Positions 35,846 to 48,085 of a stretch of DNA of 64,000 nt are shown here, piece after piece (positions within the stretch are counted from its first letter, which is position 1; each line of letters opens with the position of its first letter). Below the pieces are notes generated by a model that did not search any database, was not told the DNA's origin, and saw only the letters and a list, made by a program, of their open reading frames with translations. A program made the position numbers and the translations under genes. Origin of the DNA: Sapria himalayana (taxonomy: Eukaryota; Streptophyta; Magnoliopsida; Malpighiales; Rafflesiaceae); NCBI GenBank assembly GCA_029783825.1, contig JAREIK010002268.1, positions 418,352 to 482,351 of the forward strand, read 5' to 3'.

Positions 35846-36085
35846 ACAGACTGTGCATAAAGTATAATCTATCCATGCATTAACGTTGCTTCCTCTCTCT
35901 TTGCTCCTCTGATCACCAACTTTCTATTGTGAAAAAGCTATCTGAGTCACGGTGCTTCATGTCAGTTGAAAATTTCTTTCACTTATACAAACTTCGTATG
36001 GGAAACAATGCGATACCATATCTGTAAAAAATTTAAACCACTCGGTTGAATCAAAATAATTAAAAAAAACTATGTTTGATAAATA
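35846..36085 (+). repeat. Composite module copy 8, complete and uninterrupted
   Basis: The junction TGTATCTACAGACTGTGCAT at its start serves as the reference empty site for the D insertion. The lead-in (35540-35845) matches 17971-18282. Minisatellite follows at about 36085-36280. Confidence 0.87.
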
Positions 36086-36282
36086 TATATTACTACAGTA
36101 AATATGTACATATATACTAGCATTTCATTCATACATATATTACTACATTATATGTACATATAAACTATAGTATTATGCATATATATATACTGAGTACATA
36201 TATACTCATTATATATGTACATAAAATACTACAATATTATATGTACGTATGTACTATATATATATGAATGTATATACCGCAT

Positions 36283-36500
36283 TTGTTGCCGTTGTTGTTG
36301 CTCCCACTGTTTCTGCCTCTACCACCACCCCTGCAGCTCCCACTGCTGCTACCGCTGCTGCCGGTGCTGCTACCGCTGCTGGCAACGGCAATGGCAATGA
36401 CACCGACAGTGGCTTAGGCAGCGGCAGCGGCAACAGCAGTGACATCGACACCGGTAGTGGCACTCGGACTAGCACCGGTAGCATCATCGGCAGTAACTAC
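36283..36500. repeat. GC-rich trinucleotide island 5 with internal strand switch
   Basis: The left part reads GCT/ACC triplets like the other islands. From about 36380 it reads GGCAGCGGCAACAGC, the complementary triplet class, so the repeat inverts inside the block. The Gly/Ser-rich frame on the right (GSGSGNSSD) is a translation of this. Confidence 0.8.
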
Positions 36501-38800
36501 CGCATTTATATATACTATGTACATATGCTATATGCTTCCAAACAATAAAGCATAAAAAAAGCATACCAAGTATATTAAATCACATTAATATGCATAGATA
36601 AAAAATCATAAATTCATAAAACAAAATTACTTATTATAATATCTACAATGTTGTAACTATTAGTATCACAAAATTTCAAATATATTTTTCTTTCTTTCTT
36701 ATTTAATGAAATACAAATTCAGAAATCTCATTAGAAACCTTCCAAATAAAAGATAAAACTCAACAAGCAATTCACATTCATTTGTATCATATGTATTAAT
36801 ATTTCAAGAATAAAGAGAATAAAATAAAATATGTTTAAAAATATAGTATATAAATAAATTATGGTTTTCAAGGTTCAAATAACAAACTCACTTACAAGTA
36901 ATCCTTGAGTAGTCATATATTAATTAATTTTATCATTTTTTTTTCTTTTATAAAATTATTAATCATTTTCATTACACATCTATAAAAATCACTAGTAAGC
37001 TAGACATGACTCTTATTTTTAATAAAATAATCATTAGTTCAAGATAAATTCAACCATACTTAAAGATTTATTAATTATAATCTCACCTAATATTAATGAT
37101 TTGTATCAACCTTTTGAGTTCTAGTCATTTATATTGTACACTTCACAAATATCTTTGTATTATTATTCATTATCTTGTGAATGCATTTAATAAAAGCTCA
37201 ATTTTATACGTAAACAATCAATAAAGTGAATCAAAAAAGAGTGAATATTTTAAATAATAGTCAAGTGTGTTGTAGAATAAAAATATATATTTAGTGTTGG
37301 ACATTTTTTTGAAAAAAGTATCCAAAAAATATATAATTTGAAAATATTTAAGAAATGTTATCTAACCTTTATATATTTCAAAAATAAAAACCCAAATATA
37401 CTCTTACTCATCTACATCATGTAAAAAACAAAAAATCAAAAAATAAAAATTACAAACATATTAATACATATATATATATATATACATATATAAATATAAA
37501 TATATATATAAATAAAAATGTATATATATATATGTTTATACATACAAACATATATACAATATATACATATTTAACATATACATATTAATAAGTTTATACA
37601 TGTATACAAGATTTACATTTACACATTTTAACATATGTATTGTAAATGCTTTTGTTTTCAAAAAGAGTATAATCAAAAAAACTATTTTTGACTTTTGTTA
37701 AATATTCAAATATATATACCTAATCAAACTGGTAAATATATTTTTAAAATTATTTTTTAATCACAAGCTTAGGCAACATGACAAAAAAATTATATATTCA
37801 TCTATATTTTCAAAAGCACCAAAATATAGATATTTTTTATTTTGAACATTGATTCTTAATTATTTTCATATTACAACCCTTTTACATAATTTTCCTTATT
37901 TTTTTCTATATTATTATCTTACTAATAAATTATCTACCTAACGAATAAGTAAATATATTTCAAAAAATTTTTTAATCACAAATTGAGTCAACTTTCAACA
38001 TTAAAATATAATTATATATTATATTCTAAAGAATCTAAACAATTCCAATTGTTTAGTAAATCATCTAATAATGTTAACTAGTTGTAATCAAATTTACACT
38101 TATAGCTATAATAAAATAACTTTTGTTAATGTATTTTTTATATAAACGACATTTACAACATTCTTTAGCACCAAATCAACATAATATAATACAAAAGCCT
38201 AACACAAATTTTACAATTTCAATTCCAATATTTTTTATTTGTGATGTTATAAAATCCTAATAATTAATTTGCAAATTTTCTAGATGAAATTAACATTAAA
38301 AAAAATTCAAACAACACTAATTTCATTTGCATCATTATATAGCTTAATAATAATCTAAAATACCTTAAAACATATTTCATTCTTTCATTGTTATATTTGT
38401 TTTTAAATCTAAATAAAAATTTTATAATTGTAGGGATACAAAAATTAGTTGAGTGCATAAATATAATAAAATATTTATTTTAGATACATCACACAAAAGT
38501 AATTATCATTTTATATTTTTTATGATATTCATTCATCCGACAGCATTAAATATTTATTTCTAACTCAATCAAATAATTTTTCATCAAATTTTTAATAAAT
38601 ACTATTTTTTTAGAATAGTATTTTTTTCTCATGAAAACTTGGATAAATAATCAAATTTTATTAAAAATAATAATATATTCATCTATTAATTAATATATAT
38701 GATGTTTTATTAAATTTCAATCATTATTCAATATAATTGAATTTGATCAATTTTAAAGAAACCCTTTTAGATTTGAAGTAAAAAATAATTACTACTTTTA

Positions 38801-38831
<31 letters not shown>

Positions 38832-39340
38832 GTTCTTCATTAATTGCTAATTTCACTAGATATGCATGTAACACTCATCTTATTATAATTTTCAATAGCA
38901 TATTCATTTTCTTAAGATTCAATGTAATTTTCATGTATAATATCTATTTCATAAAGTATTTTTTTTATTTTTAATTTTTTTAAAAAATCACGTATACAAA
39001 CATTTATTCTATTACATTTTAAATGTCATGACATTTTTAAATTATCACCAAAAATATTTATCATTATATTTCTATATTCATAGTTTTATTACAAAAAATA
39101 CACAAAATCAAATCATCATTGATAAAGAATACAAATATATTTCTATGTATGATCCTTCCTTTTATTTAATTTATATTTTACTTGTCTTACATCCTCAATT
39201 TTATTTATAAAAAATGCTAGTTCACTATCTTAAAATCTGCTAGTACACAAGCTTTTTTATGTTATGAATTTTGATAGTCCTCACTCATATTTTCTTTTGA
39301 CACAATTAATAAGACATCAATAAATATTCTTGAATAGATG
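36501..39340. other. AT-rich gene-free stretch of element E
   Basis: Very AT-rich with (AT)n/(ATA)n words near 37460-37620 and an (ATT)n run at about 38803-38831. I recognise no gene, terminus or subterminal repeat. Confidence 0.5.
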
Positions 39341-40560
39341 TATAAGATGGAATGAAGATGACAAACCCCAGCACAATCCAAGTATTAGGTAGAAGTGATC
39401 CCTAACTAGACATTACCCAAACCCTAGCTAGCCAAGGTGAAGTCCAGGCGAGCCAGCACAAGCTAACTGCTAGACTTAACTTGGACCATTCCGACCTAAT
39501 CAAACCATGATCTATTTTTAAAACTGATATGTTAGTTTCATACGCCAACTCAAGTCAGAATTTTTGCCCAACACAAAGCATGACCCACACCAAATTCAAC
39601 ATGCACAAGCAAGTTTTGAGAGTCATGTCATGTCGACTGTCGCACCCATTTGTGTCACACAAGCTAGATCACAAGGCGCAACATGACCCAAGTCATCCCA
39701 TTGTTGTACATGCATGGGTCTGATCATGTTGGACATGCATGGGTCAACAATAGTTTTGAAAAATAGTACATTAGCATGCTTGAAAGTGTCTTTCATAGGC
39801 ATGCATTAAGACATGATTTCCAAAACTAAATCTATATATAATCAAGTATCTCATCCACCACCTCCTAGGAGAATCATACTAATGACTGGAACACATTTTT
39901 AAAGTAGCAAGTATTAATACCTGTTGAACAGATGGCTTCCATTCACAATCACAATAACATCTAACTTATTTTTGAAGTTGACAATAAAATATACCTTATT
40001 TTTAAACATGACAATTGATTAACACACTGGATATCATAAAAATTTTAAAATTACATGTTATAGATACAATTAGATGAGATTACTCCTAATATTATTGATA
40101 ATCTAATAAATCTTTATGATTCATATATTTGTTGAAAACTATGTCTTGGTGACTTGACAAATATCTTCATCCAAAGATAATATATCTCTGGTTAGAGACT
40201 CATCAGACATTGAATTTCCAACTTTTAAGAGTAATACTATCAAAATGTTAAACTTTGAGGTAGAATCACAGCTGGATCATAATGGACCAATAGGGCCCAA
40301 ATTTTTTAAGCTTGGTCAACACATTGCTCCCTCTCAACCGCAACACATTACCAAAGAATGTAGGCAATTAAAGCTCAATGGATTGACTAAGCCATTCAGA
40401 TTAGATTCATGTCAAGTAAAACCAACATGACCAAGCAAGAGAGAATCTAGTACATGGCCCAGCCTATAGCTAACCCAGACTAGCTTGGATTTGCTGTCAT
40501 AGGCAACAAATTGCAACTGGCCCTAACACTATCACCATACAATACGCAGGATCATAGGGA
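39341..40560. other. Two less AT-rich patches of unknown origin
   Basis: About 39350-39730 and 40245-40560 are richer in CA/CC/GC words (CCAGGCGAGCCAGCACAAGC, CATGCATGGGTC repeated at 39711 and 39735). They have short frames (39529-39723; 40245-40430) without a recognised domain. They may be decayed LTR or captured DNA; neither can be supported. Confidence 0.35.
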
Positions 40561-42259
40561 ATACCTCAACTACCTACTGCAAATAATGTAGTAAGCATGT
40601 TTGCTCAAACATATCATTACAAGAAAATATTAAAAAAACACAACTAAAAATATAAATCTGAAAAAAGAAAAATCTAAAGTAATGTATGCTAAAATAAGGT
40701 TAGTCCATCTAGTTAGGATCATTATATTTATATATTTTAACATCCACTTGTAGCTCTTTTATTTATCATTAAAATTCAATCATAAATATTTTCAATCTTT
40801 TAAACATGACAATTTTAAAAATATTTGATAATAATGTTATTCTTCTATCCACTATTATCAAAATCATACGATTCACGATTTAATTCATGATTAAGAGAGT
40901 AAACAATCTAGCTCTTTAAAAAAAATAAAAAGCATGCATTAATTAATCACAAAATTGCTAAATAACAAATTGATTTAATACTAAGTATCAAGAATTAATT
41001 AACATGAAAAAAAATAAAACAAACCTTTAATATTATGAATTTAACGTAAAAAAATAATAAAATACCAAAAAATCTTAAAATTTAAAACTAGAATACCAAA
41101 AAAAATTACCGATGATAAGAACTATAAATTAATTAACATAAAAAAAAAGCACAACAAATTTAATTTACAATTTGATTCAATTCATGATTTACTAATTAAT
41201 CATTCTAATTTTTAATTCAAATCTCAATTTAACAACTATTCTTCTATCTTAAATCATATTCATAATCATAACAAAAATAAATTATGACATTATACTAGAT
41301 ACTAGAAAGGATATTAAATCAATCGCTCATTAGAAGAATGTCAAGCTCAACATATTAATTTTTCATATAACTTTTAAATAAAATATAATAATACATAATA
41401 TTTATGTTTTTCAATAATTTACTTATTTTAATGGACATCCTCAACATTTGCTTTCAAATAACTGAATCAAAAAATTATCTTTAAATATGATATTAATCTT
41501 CATACTCGAAAGTTCACAATAATTATTTTATTTTTATCTTTATAATATTTAAATAAATTATCTAAATATTATAAATTCTACTCAAATTTTTATAATTAAT
41601 TAATGCAGATGAATATGTATTTAATAATATTTCCTATATCTTTCTTCTTTACATTAGTATTCATAGAAGATGCCATGTAATAAAGATAGTAAATAAAAAA
41701 TTAATATTTTAAATATTTACTTTTGATCTTAATTATTATGACAAAATTGAGTGTTCACTATATTTATTAAAAAGAATTAATATTGCATATATACCTAAAT
41801 ATAATATATTTAGTAAGAGTATATATAGTAAGTATAGGGTCATCATATCATAAAAAATTTTAAAAATAAAATTTCTATAACTCAATCTAAATTATTAATT
41901 ATTATTTTATTAATTTTATTATTAATGTATTCATATATCACAAATTAGTAAGCAATACTTGAATCCAACAAAAAATATATTTAATTTCAATAATACCTAA
42001 CATCCTCTTAGAATTTTTAGGTCACTTTACTTACATAGAATATAAAACTCTCATAATCTTCTAAATATTTTAATATATATTCATAAATTTTTTATATATT
42101 ATAATAAGGAGAAAACTAGAAGTCAATCTTCATAATTGATTATATGACATATATATATTATGAAAAATCACATCTAAAAAAATTATTTTTAATGATTCTT
42201 ACGAACATGCTTATAATAACACCATTATTTGATATATTGTTAGTATTATACTGACCAAC
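40561..42259. other. AT-rich gene-free stretch
   Basis: No coding similarity, simple repeat of note or terminus is recognised up to the breakpoint of the endoplasmin fragment at about 42260. Confidence 0.45.
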
Positions 42260-44440
42260 CTTTCGAATCACAGAAGCTTTTCCATATGATTATTGTTTGT
42301 AGCATCCTCCATTATGCCAATTTTAATTTACTTTCCAAATTCTTTTTGAAACCTTGCATATTGCCCCCTCCTAGTTGCATTACCAGTTGATGAGTCGACA
42401 GCTATACCTGGCATTGAGCGAAATCCAACATAGTAGGTTCACAACAGAAAAAAAATAGAGATTGAAGATGGAAGAGATTGAATTTCTTCAATTTAGCAAT
42501 AACAGTTTGGTTGTCGTCATCATCAGCACTCTCAAAGGGATCCTCCACTACGAGTTTGCTTATCATGTCAACCACCTTTTTGATTAGCTTCTTCTTGATC
42601 ATTTTTAGGATGCCATGTTGCAGCATCTCTCAAGGAACATTGAGTTGTAGCATATTTGAATCAATAAGCTCCAGAACACAATTCATGCCAATTGTATGCC
42701 CACACTGATTTTGAATAGAGAATAGTTTTCTGCAAAAAGCATACCTTCAAGAAGATTAGATATTTAGGCAGCAGTTCATCAAACTCTCAGAAATAAATAC
42801 CCATCTCACATATAGCTTCAAATTGGCCTTGTTGGTATTATAAAAACTTTCATACATATCATGAGGAGCTTTTGGAGGAACATAAAGAAGAGCCTTGAAC
42901 TCTACGTCACTTTCTGCAGCGAAGTGACTCCATGCTACAGGCTTCTCATCGCTTAAATCTTGTTGGAAAAAAAATTGAATGAGGCGAAGAACAATGGATG
43001 CTGTAAACAAACTTGGTCTTTAACTTTTACAAAGATTGATAGTATATTCTTCCTTTGTCACCTCCTCTTGGAATCCTAAGCCAAATCGCCTTCACATCAT
43101 TTAGAAGCTACCACCAGTATGTGGTTTCCTTGATTGTTTTTGTCTTTGATTTCTCTTTCCTCTCTTCCTCTTCATGATCTTCACCTAATCATCTTCCACC
43201 TTAACCATCTCAGATTCCTTCTTATAAATGCTTTCTATAATGGAAGAACAAAATCACGCTTGATCATTAAAAATGGCCGGATGAACATAAAACCTTTTTT
43301 TATCAACTGAATGCCTACATCATCTTCTTCATTTGACTCATCATCATCTTCTTCATTTGACTCGTCATCATCTCCAGGAACCTCTACACCAACATCTTTG
43401 CTTGCCCATAAATTAATTGGAAAGTTAATGAATTCTGAATACTTTTTCACTAGTTCTTAAATCCAAAAAGTTGATAGTTAATACGTAAAATGGATAATTA
43501 GAAACTAGCACACAGGATACGCACGAACCAACAACTAGCTCTCATCAACCTGTTCCCTAGCTTCATCTTTCATATGCAATCTAATTTTAGTTCCCCTTCC
43601 AAGTGGTTCGTTCCATGTGTCCTCAGAGATTGAAAATTATCCATCTACCTTGGATTCTCATACATGACTGAAATACCACCATGAAAAAGTGAAGAGCAAT
43701 TTTCAAAAGAATTTTGTTGCATGAATACATGGCCTCAGATGCCCTACTATTTATCTTCGTTATGTTCGCTAATAGCTTCCACATAATCTACAGCAAGATA
43801 CATAGAGTAAAATCCAACTCCAAATTAGACAATCAGATTAAGATCTCCACTAGTCTGCATTTTCTCCATAAATGCTGCCAGCCATTATCCTTCATTAACA
43901 TTCATAAAAAATTTACAAACTTTGAAAAATTTTCAATGAATACCTGAAGTTCCTGATTGGCATTCATCCCTAAGTTCTTGATCAAATCTTTTTTCATCAT
44001 GCCATAGCCATGATCATGAATATAAATAATCCTCCTCTCTTTATTCAATTTAATCTGCACTCACACCTGTATTCAATGCACATCCATTGAAAATCAATTT
44101 CTGTGAACAAAATAAGCAAGCAAGGAAGCAAACATGGATCTCAAGCTTGGCATCGTCGCTTTCACTTATTATATTCTTGTTAGTAAGAGAGAGAAATCTA
44201 ATTTTTTCTAGCGCTTACATGAAATAGAACTTGAATCAGAGAAGCATTATGAAAAGGAACGCAAAAACAAAATTCCAAAACAATGATTACATTAGAGGCA
44301 ATAGAAATCAACTCTCACTAGAATTTTTCTACATTGCCACATAGAGGAGACAAAGTAGAACTAGAACATGAAGAACCATCACTCTATTCATCATTGGGGT
44401 TTTGCTTCCTTTCATTTTCTCACTTGAACGTCAATCAATA
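42260..44440 (-). pseudogene. HSP90-7: Endoplasmin (HSP90-7/GRP94-like) pseudogene, copy B, truncated
   Basis: The minus strand carries the same gene as copy A. Blocks include DLIKNLG, MKKYSEFINFPINLWASKD (43450), GDDDESNEEDDDESNEEDD, ESDVEFKALLYVPPKAPHD (42900), IKKKLIKKVVDMISKLV and QYARFQKEFGK (42360). The fragment stops at about 42260 within the FER/FES motif, so the last quarter is missing. It keeps the 5' introns seen in A and has three more intron-like segments absent from A: 42959-43026 (T-rich, ends AACAAG), 42672-42744 (starts GTATGC) and 42408-42503 (T-rich, ends GCCAG). It has stops, frameshifts, and a loss near the N-terminal exon. It lies next to the 5' subterminal region of element E. 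Confidence 0.92.
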
Positions 44441-45270
44441 TTTTGTTTAACTTGTTTAACATGTTTTCTCACTGCACAAACAACGTCGGAATCATGTTTA
44501 ACTTGTATTAATTTTAAAATATTAATATTTATTTATTATTTGAAGAATACATATTTTATTTTAAATTAAATATTAGTTTTTATTTTTTTATTATACTATA
44601 ATTATCTACTCAATTATTTAATTTTAGAAATTTTAGTAGAGGCAAAAATAAAACATGAATTAAAATCAACTTAGGTTCATTTAGTAGTTATTTTCAAAAG
44701 TGTTAAAAGGGCTAAAATAACTTTTAAATGTATTAATGATAAAAAAAATATCATTAGTAATATTTTGAAAAACTTTTTTAAACCCTAAAAAAATACCCGA
44801 AGTATTCTTTTAATAAGCACTTAGGAAAATTTTATTTTATAACTCGTCAAAATATTTTGGATGTAATTTAAACATTAATTTATTTATTCTTAAATATCAA
44901 TTTATTTTATTTTAAATTTAATCAAAACTATGATTTTTTTATAAATCAAATATTCCAAATCTTTTAGTAATAATTTTTTTAAAAAAATTTATTGTAATCA
45001 TTACAATTTTTTTATGTCTTAATAATATAAATATTTACTTGTTTATTTGTTAATTTAGATTTTTTGTAAATATTTTTTGTATAATCATACAAATAATGAT
45101 TTTAGATTTTTATTAATACAAAAGTTTGTGTATGTTCATATATTATTTCATATATTTTTCAAAATATTTATAATTATAGAATTAATTATCTAATGTATGT
45201 ATTAATACAAATATTTAAAAATCTTTATTAATTAATTCAAATAATAATTTGTATATTTTTTTAAAATTTT
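44441..45270 (-). mobile_element. AT-rich 5' internal region of element E
   Basis: Homologous in inverted orientation to 4400-5200 (carrier A) and in direct orientation to about 61018-61700 (element C). Shared words include CATTAGTAATATTTT and AGTATTCTTTTAATAA. No gene is present. Confidence 0.75.
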
Positions 45271-46250
45271 ATTTGCTAAGGAAATTCTTTCGCTAAATTT
45301 ATCGCTAAATTCTGGATTTTATTAGCTATGAAAATTCGTTGCTAAATTCATGATGTAATTAGCTTGGGGAGTTTCATCACTAACACCATCATTAAATTCT
45401 AGATTTTAATAGCTAGGAAAATTCCGTCGCTAAAACAGTCACAAAATTTTGTATTTTTATTGCTAAAGAAATTCATTCGCTAAATTTGTTGCTAAATTCT
45501 AGATTTTATTAGCTAGGGAAATTCCATCCCTAAATGGCTCACTAAATTCTAGATTTTATTGGCTAGTGAAGTTCCATTGTTAAATCCATCGTAATATTCT
45601 AGATTTTATTAGTTAGGGAAAATCTATCTCTAAATCAGTTGCAAAATTTTAGATGTAATTAGATAGAGAAAATTCATCGCTAAATAACATATGTAATTAG
45701 CTAGGAAAATTCTTTCGTTAACTCAATCATTAAATTCTGGATTTAAATAGCAAGGGACATTACGTCGCTAAATCTATCACTAAATTCCATATTTTAATAG
45801 GTAGAGAAATTCAATCGCTAAATCCTTCACTAAAGTTCAGGATTTTAATAGCTAGGGATATTCCATCGCTAAATTCGTCACTAAATTTCCAGGCTTTCTT
45901 GAACGGAACTTATGAAAATTTTCTATCGCTAATCCGTCGCTAAATTCTCCATTTTTTTGAGCGGAACTTATGAAAATTTTTATACCTAATGCATCACTAA
46001 ATTCTCTACTTTTCTGGAGTGAAATTTATGAAAATTTTCCATCGTTAATCTGTCGCTAAATCCATCACTAAATTCCCTACTTTTTTTGAGTGGAATTTAC
46101 GATAATTTTATGCCGCTAAATCCATAGCAAATTTTTATTTCAATGAAAAATCATAAATCCCTTGCTATTCCCTAGCTAATCCCTCACAATTTAGTAAGGG
46201 ATTAATCCCTAGCTAAATTTTTCTAGCTAAATATATATTTTCTTGTAATG
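45271..46250 (-). repeat. 5' subterminal repeats and terminus of element E
   Basis: About twenty diverged units of 45-60 bp run through this block, each with a TTAGCTAGGGAAATTCC arm and a CGCTAAATC arm. They end in CCCTAGCTAAATTTTTC, then TTTTCTTGTAATG at 46250 (a CACTA terminus with one transition). This is the longest subterminal repeat block in the window. Confidence 0.9.
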
Positions 46251-47140
46251 AATCTATCAATTTTTCTATCTGTCAATCTATCGATGTTTCTATCTATCTA
46301 GATATATCTTTCAATATAGTTGTCTATCTATCTATCTATATATCTCATTATGTTTCTATCTATCTATCTAATTATGGACTTGTCTATATGTCTATATATC
46401 AATCTATCTATCTATCTATCTATATATCTATCTATCTTTTTGTCTTTCTATCTATTTATCTACTATATTTCTATCTGTCTATCTATCTATCTATTTATAT
46501 TTCTATATTTCTTTCTTTCAATCTATTTATCTATTTATCTGTCTAAATGACTAAATATCTGTCTATATATATATATATATATATATATCTCTCTCTCTAT
46601 ATATATCTACCTACCTATCTATCTACCTATTTGTGCATCTGTCTATCTAACTTTATGTCTATATATTTATTTATTTATCTGTCTATCTTACTATCTATCT
46701 AACAATGTGTCTATCAATATAACTATCTATCTGTCTATCAATCTAACTATCTATCTATGTGTATATTTGTTTTTTTATCTAACTGTCTATCTATCTAATT
46801 TTATATCTGTCTATCTGTCTATCTTTCTATTTGTCTCTCTATCTATCTATCTTTTTTTTTCTATCTCGCTAACAATTTATTTATTTGTCTATCTTTCTAT
46901 TTATCTATCTATCTATTTGTCTATCTATCTATTTGTCTATCTATCTATTTTTCTTTATATCTATGTGTCTATCTTTCTATCTATCTATATAACAAAATAT
47001 CTATTTATCTATCTATTTGACTGTCTATTATCTTTATATCTTTCTTTCTATCGATATATATATATCTGTCTATCTATCTGTGTATCTATATATCTATCTA
47101 TATGTCTATATGCTTGCCTATCTATCTATATGTATGTATG

Positions 47141-47189
<49 letters not shown>

Positions 47190-47345
47190 ATCTATCTCTT
47201 TATCTATCTATCTATAATTTATTTATCAATCTTTTTATCTATCTATTTATCTATCTATATATCTATTTATCTATTTGTCTCTCTATCTATCTATTTATCT
47301 ATGTATCTAACTATCTAATAATCAATCTATCTATATATCTATAAA

Positions 47346-47379
<34 letters not shown>

Positions 47380-47433
47380 TTATTTATTTTTCTATATATC
47401 TATTTATCTACCTATCTACCTATCTACCTATCT
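46251..47433 (+). repeat. Degenerate (TATC)n array 3, wedged between two CACTA termini
   Basis: The array starts at E's 5' terminus (46250) and ends at C's 3' terminus (47434). (TA)n runs lie near 46566-46587, 47145-47189 and 47350-47372. The 203-codon frame at 46707-47318 is a repeat translation. Confidence 0.96.
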
Positions 47434-47770
47434 GACTACAAGAAAAAGCTCATGTGGCTGGGAAAAAATTTCTGTCTCTATTAGTTTTTTCCATCTATAA
47501 ATTAGAATAATGACAGAATAATGACTGAAATTATCCCAAGTTAAAGTGCTCATCTCAAAATATTAATGAGTAAAAATAATTCCCTATAAATTTTTTAATG
47601 ACGAAAACTCCCTAGCAAATTATTTCTTTCATTTGCTAATTTTTATCGTAAATAAGAATAGTAATGAATATCTATCAACTGAATATAAATAGATAATTCC
47701 CTAGCTATATTAGCGAGGAAAAGTTCCCTTACTATTTTCATTCCAAAGCTATTTTGACAATTTTTTTTTC
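47434..47770 (-). repeat. 3' terminus and subterminal repeats of element C
   Basis: A CACTA-like end with the first C mutated to G is followed by sparse, decayed half-sites (ATGTGGCTGGGAAAAA, CCCTAGCTATATTAGCGAGG). Confidence 0.75.
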
Positions 47771-47884
47771 AAAAATCTGATTACATATTTTAATATTTTT
47801 ATATTAAATCGAATAAAAACATATACTATAAATGATTTTTTAGATTTTAATTTTTTTATATTAAGAAATTATTTTGATACAATT

Positions 47885-48085
47885 ATTACATAGTTTAAAA
47901 AACATAACATAGGTATATAATCATTTATAACAAAATCATCATCCTCATCATAAGCTAAAGCATATTTACTAGGCACTTCTATGTGGGTTCTTTGTTAGAA
48001 CTCTGTGTCCTATCTGTCTAGTAAAGACCGCTAACTATAATTCCATATAAGATATCTACTATTGTATTACATCTAGTATTGCTCA
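47885..48085 (-). repeat. Second copy of the Tnp1-type gene's 3' end
   Basis: About 200 bases match 50345-50530 in the same orientation (AAACATAACATAG, AACAAAATCATCATCCTCAT against AACAAAATCATCCTCATAAT, and ATATCTACTATTG against ACATCTACTGTTG). It is a diverged direct duplicate of the gene's last coding part and 3' flank, about 2.4 kb apart. Confidence 0.75.

Larger units (their letters stand above)
13982..46250 (-). mobile_element. Composite CACTA (En/Spm-type) element E
   Basis: The left terminus is CACTACAAAAAAAAATCCC at 13982. The right terminus, read on the minus strand from 46250, is CATTACAAGAAAATATA. Both ends are followed inward by dense palindromic subterminal repeats, which is typical of plant CACTA elements. 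Orientation is assigned by homology of the right-hand subterminal and AT-rich region to the 5' side of element C. No TNP2 transposase is recognised inside, so it is probably non-autonomous. The flanking trinucleotides (GTA left, AAT right) do not match. The pairing of these two ends is therefore inferred from orientation and from the nested insertion, not proved. The element contains nested element D, a tandem triplication, module repeats and endoplasmin copy B. Confidence 0.6.

Noticed and set aside
13979..46253. A 3-bp target-site duplication for element E
   Set aside because: The flanks are GTA on the left and AAT on the right, which do not match. Inside tetranucleotide repeats a match would carry little weight anyway.
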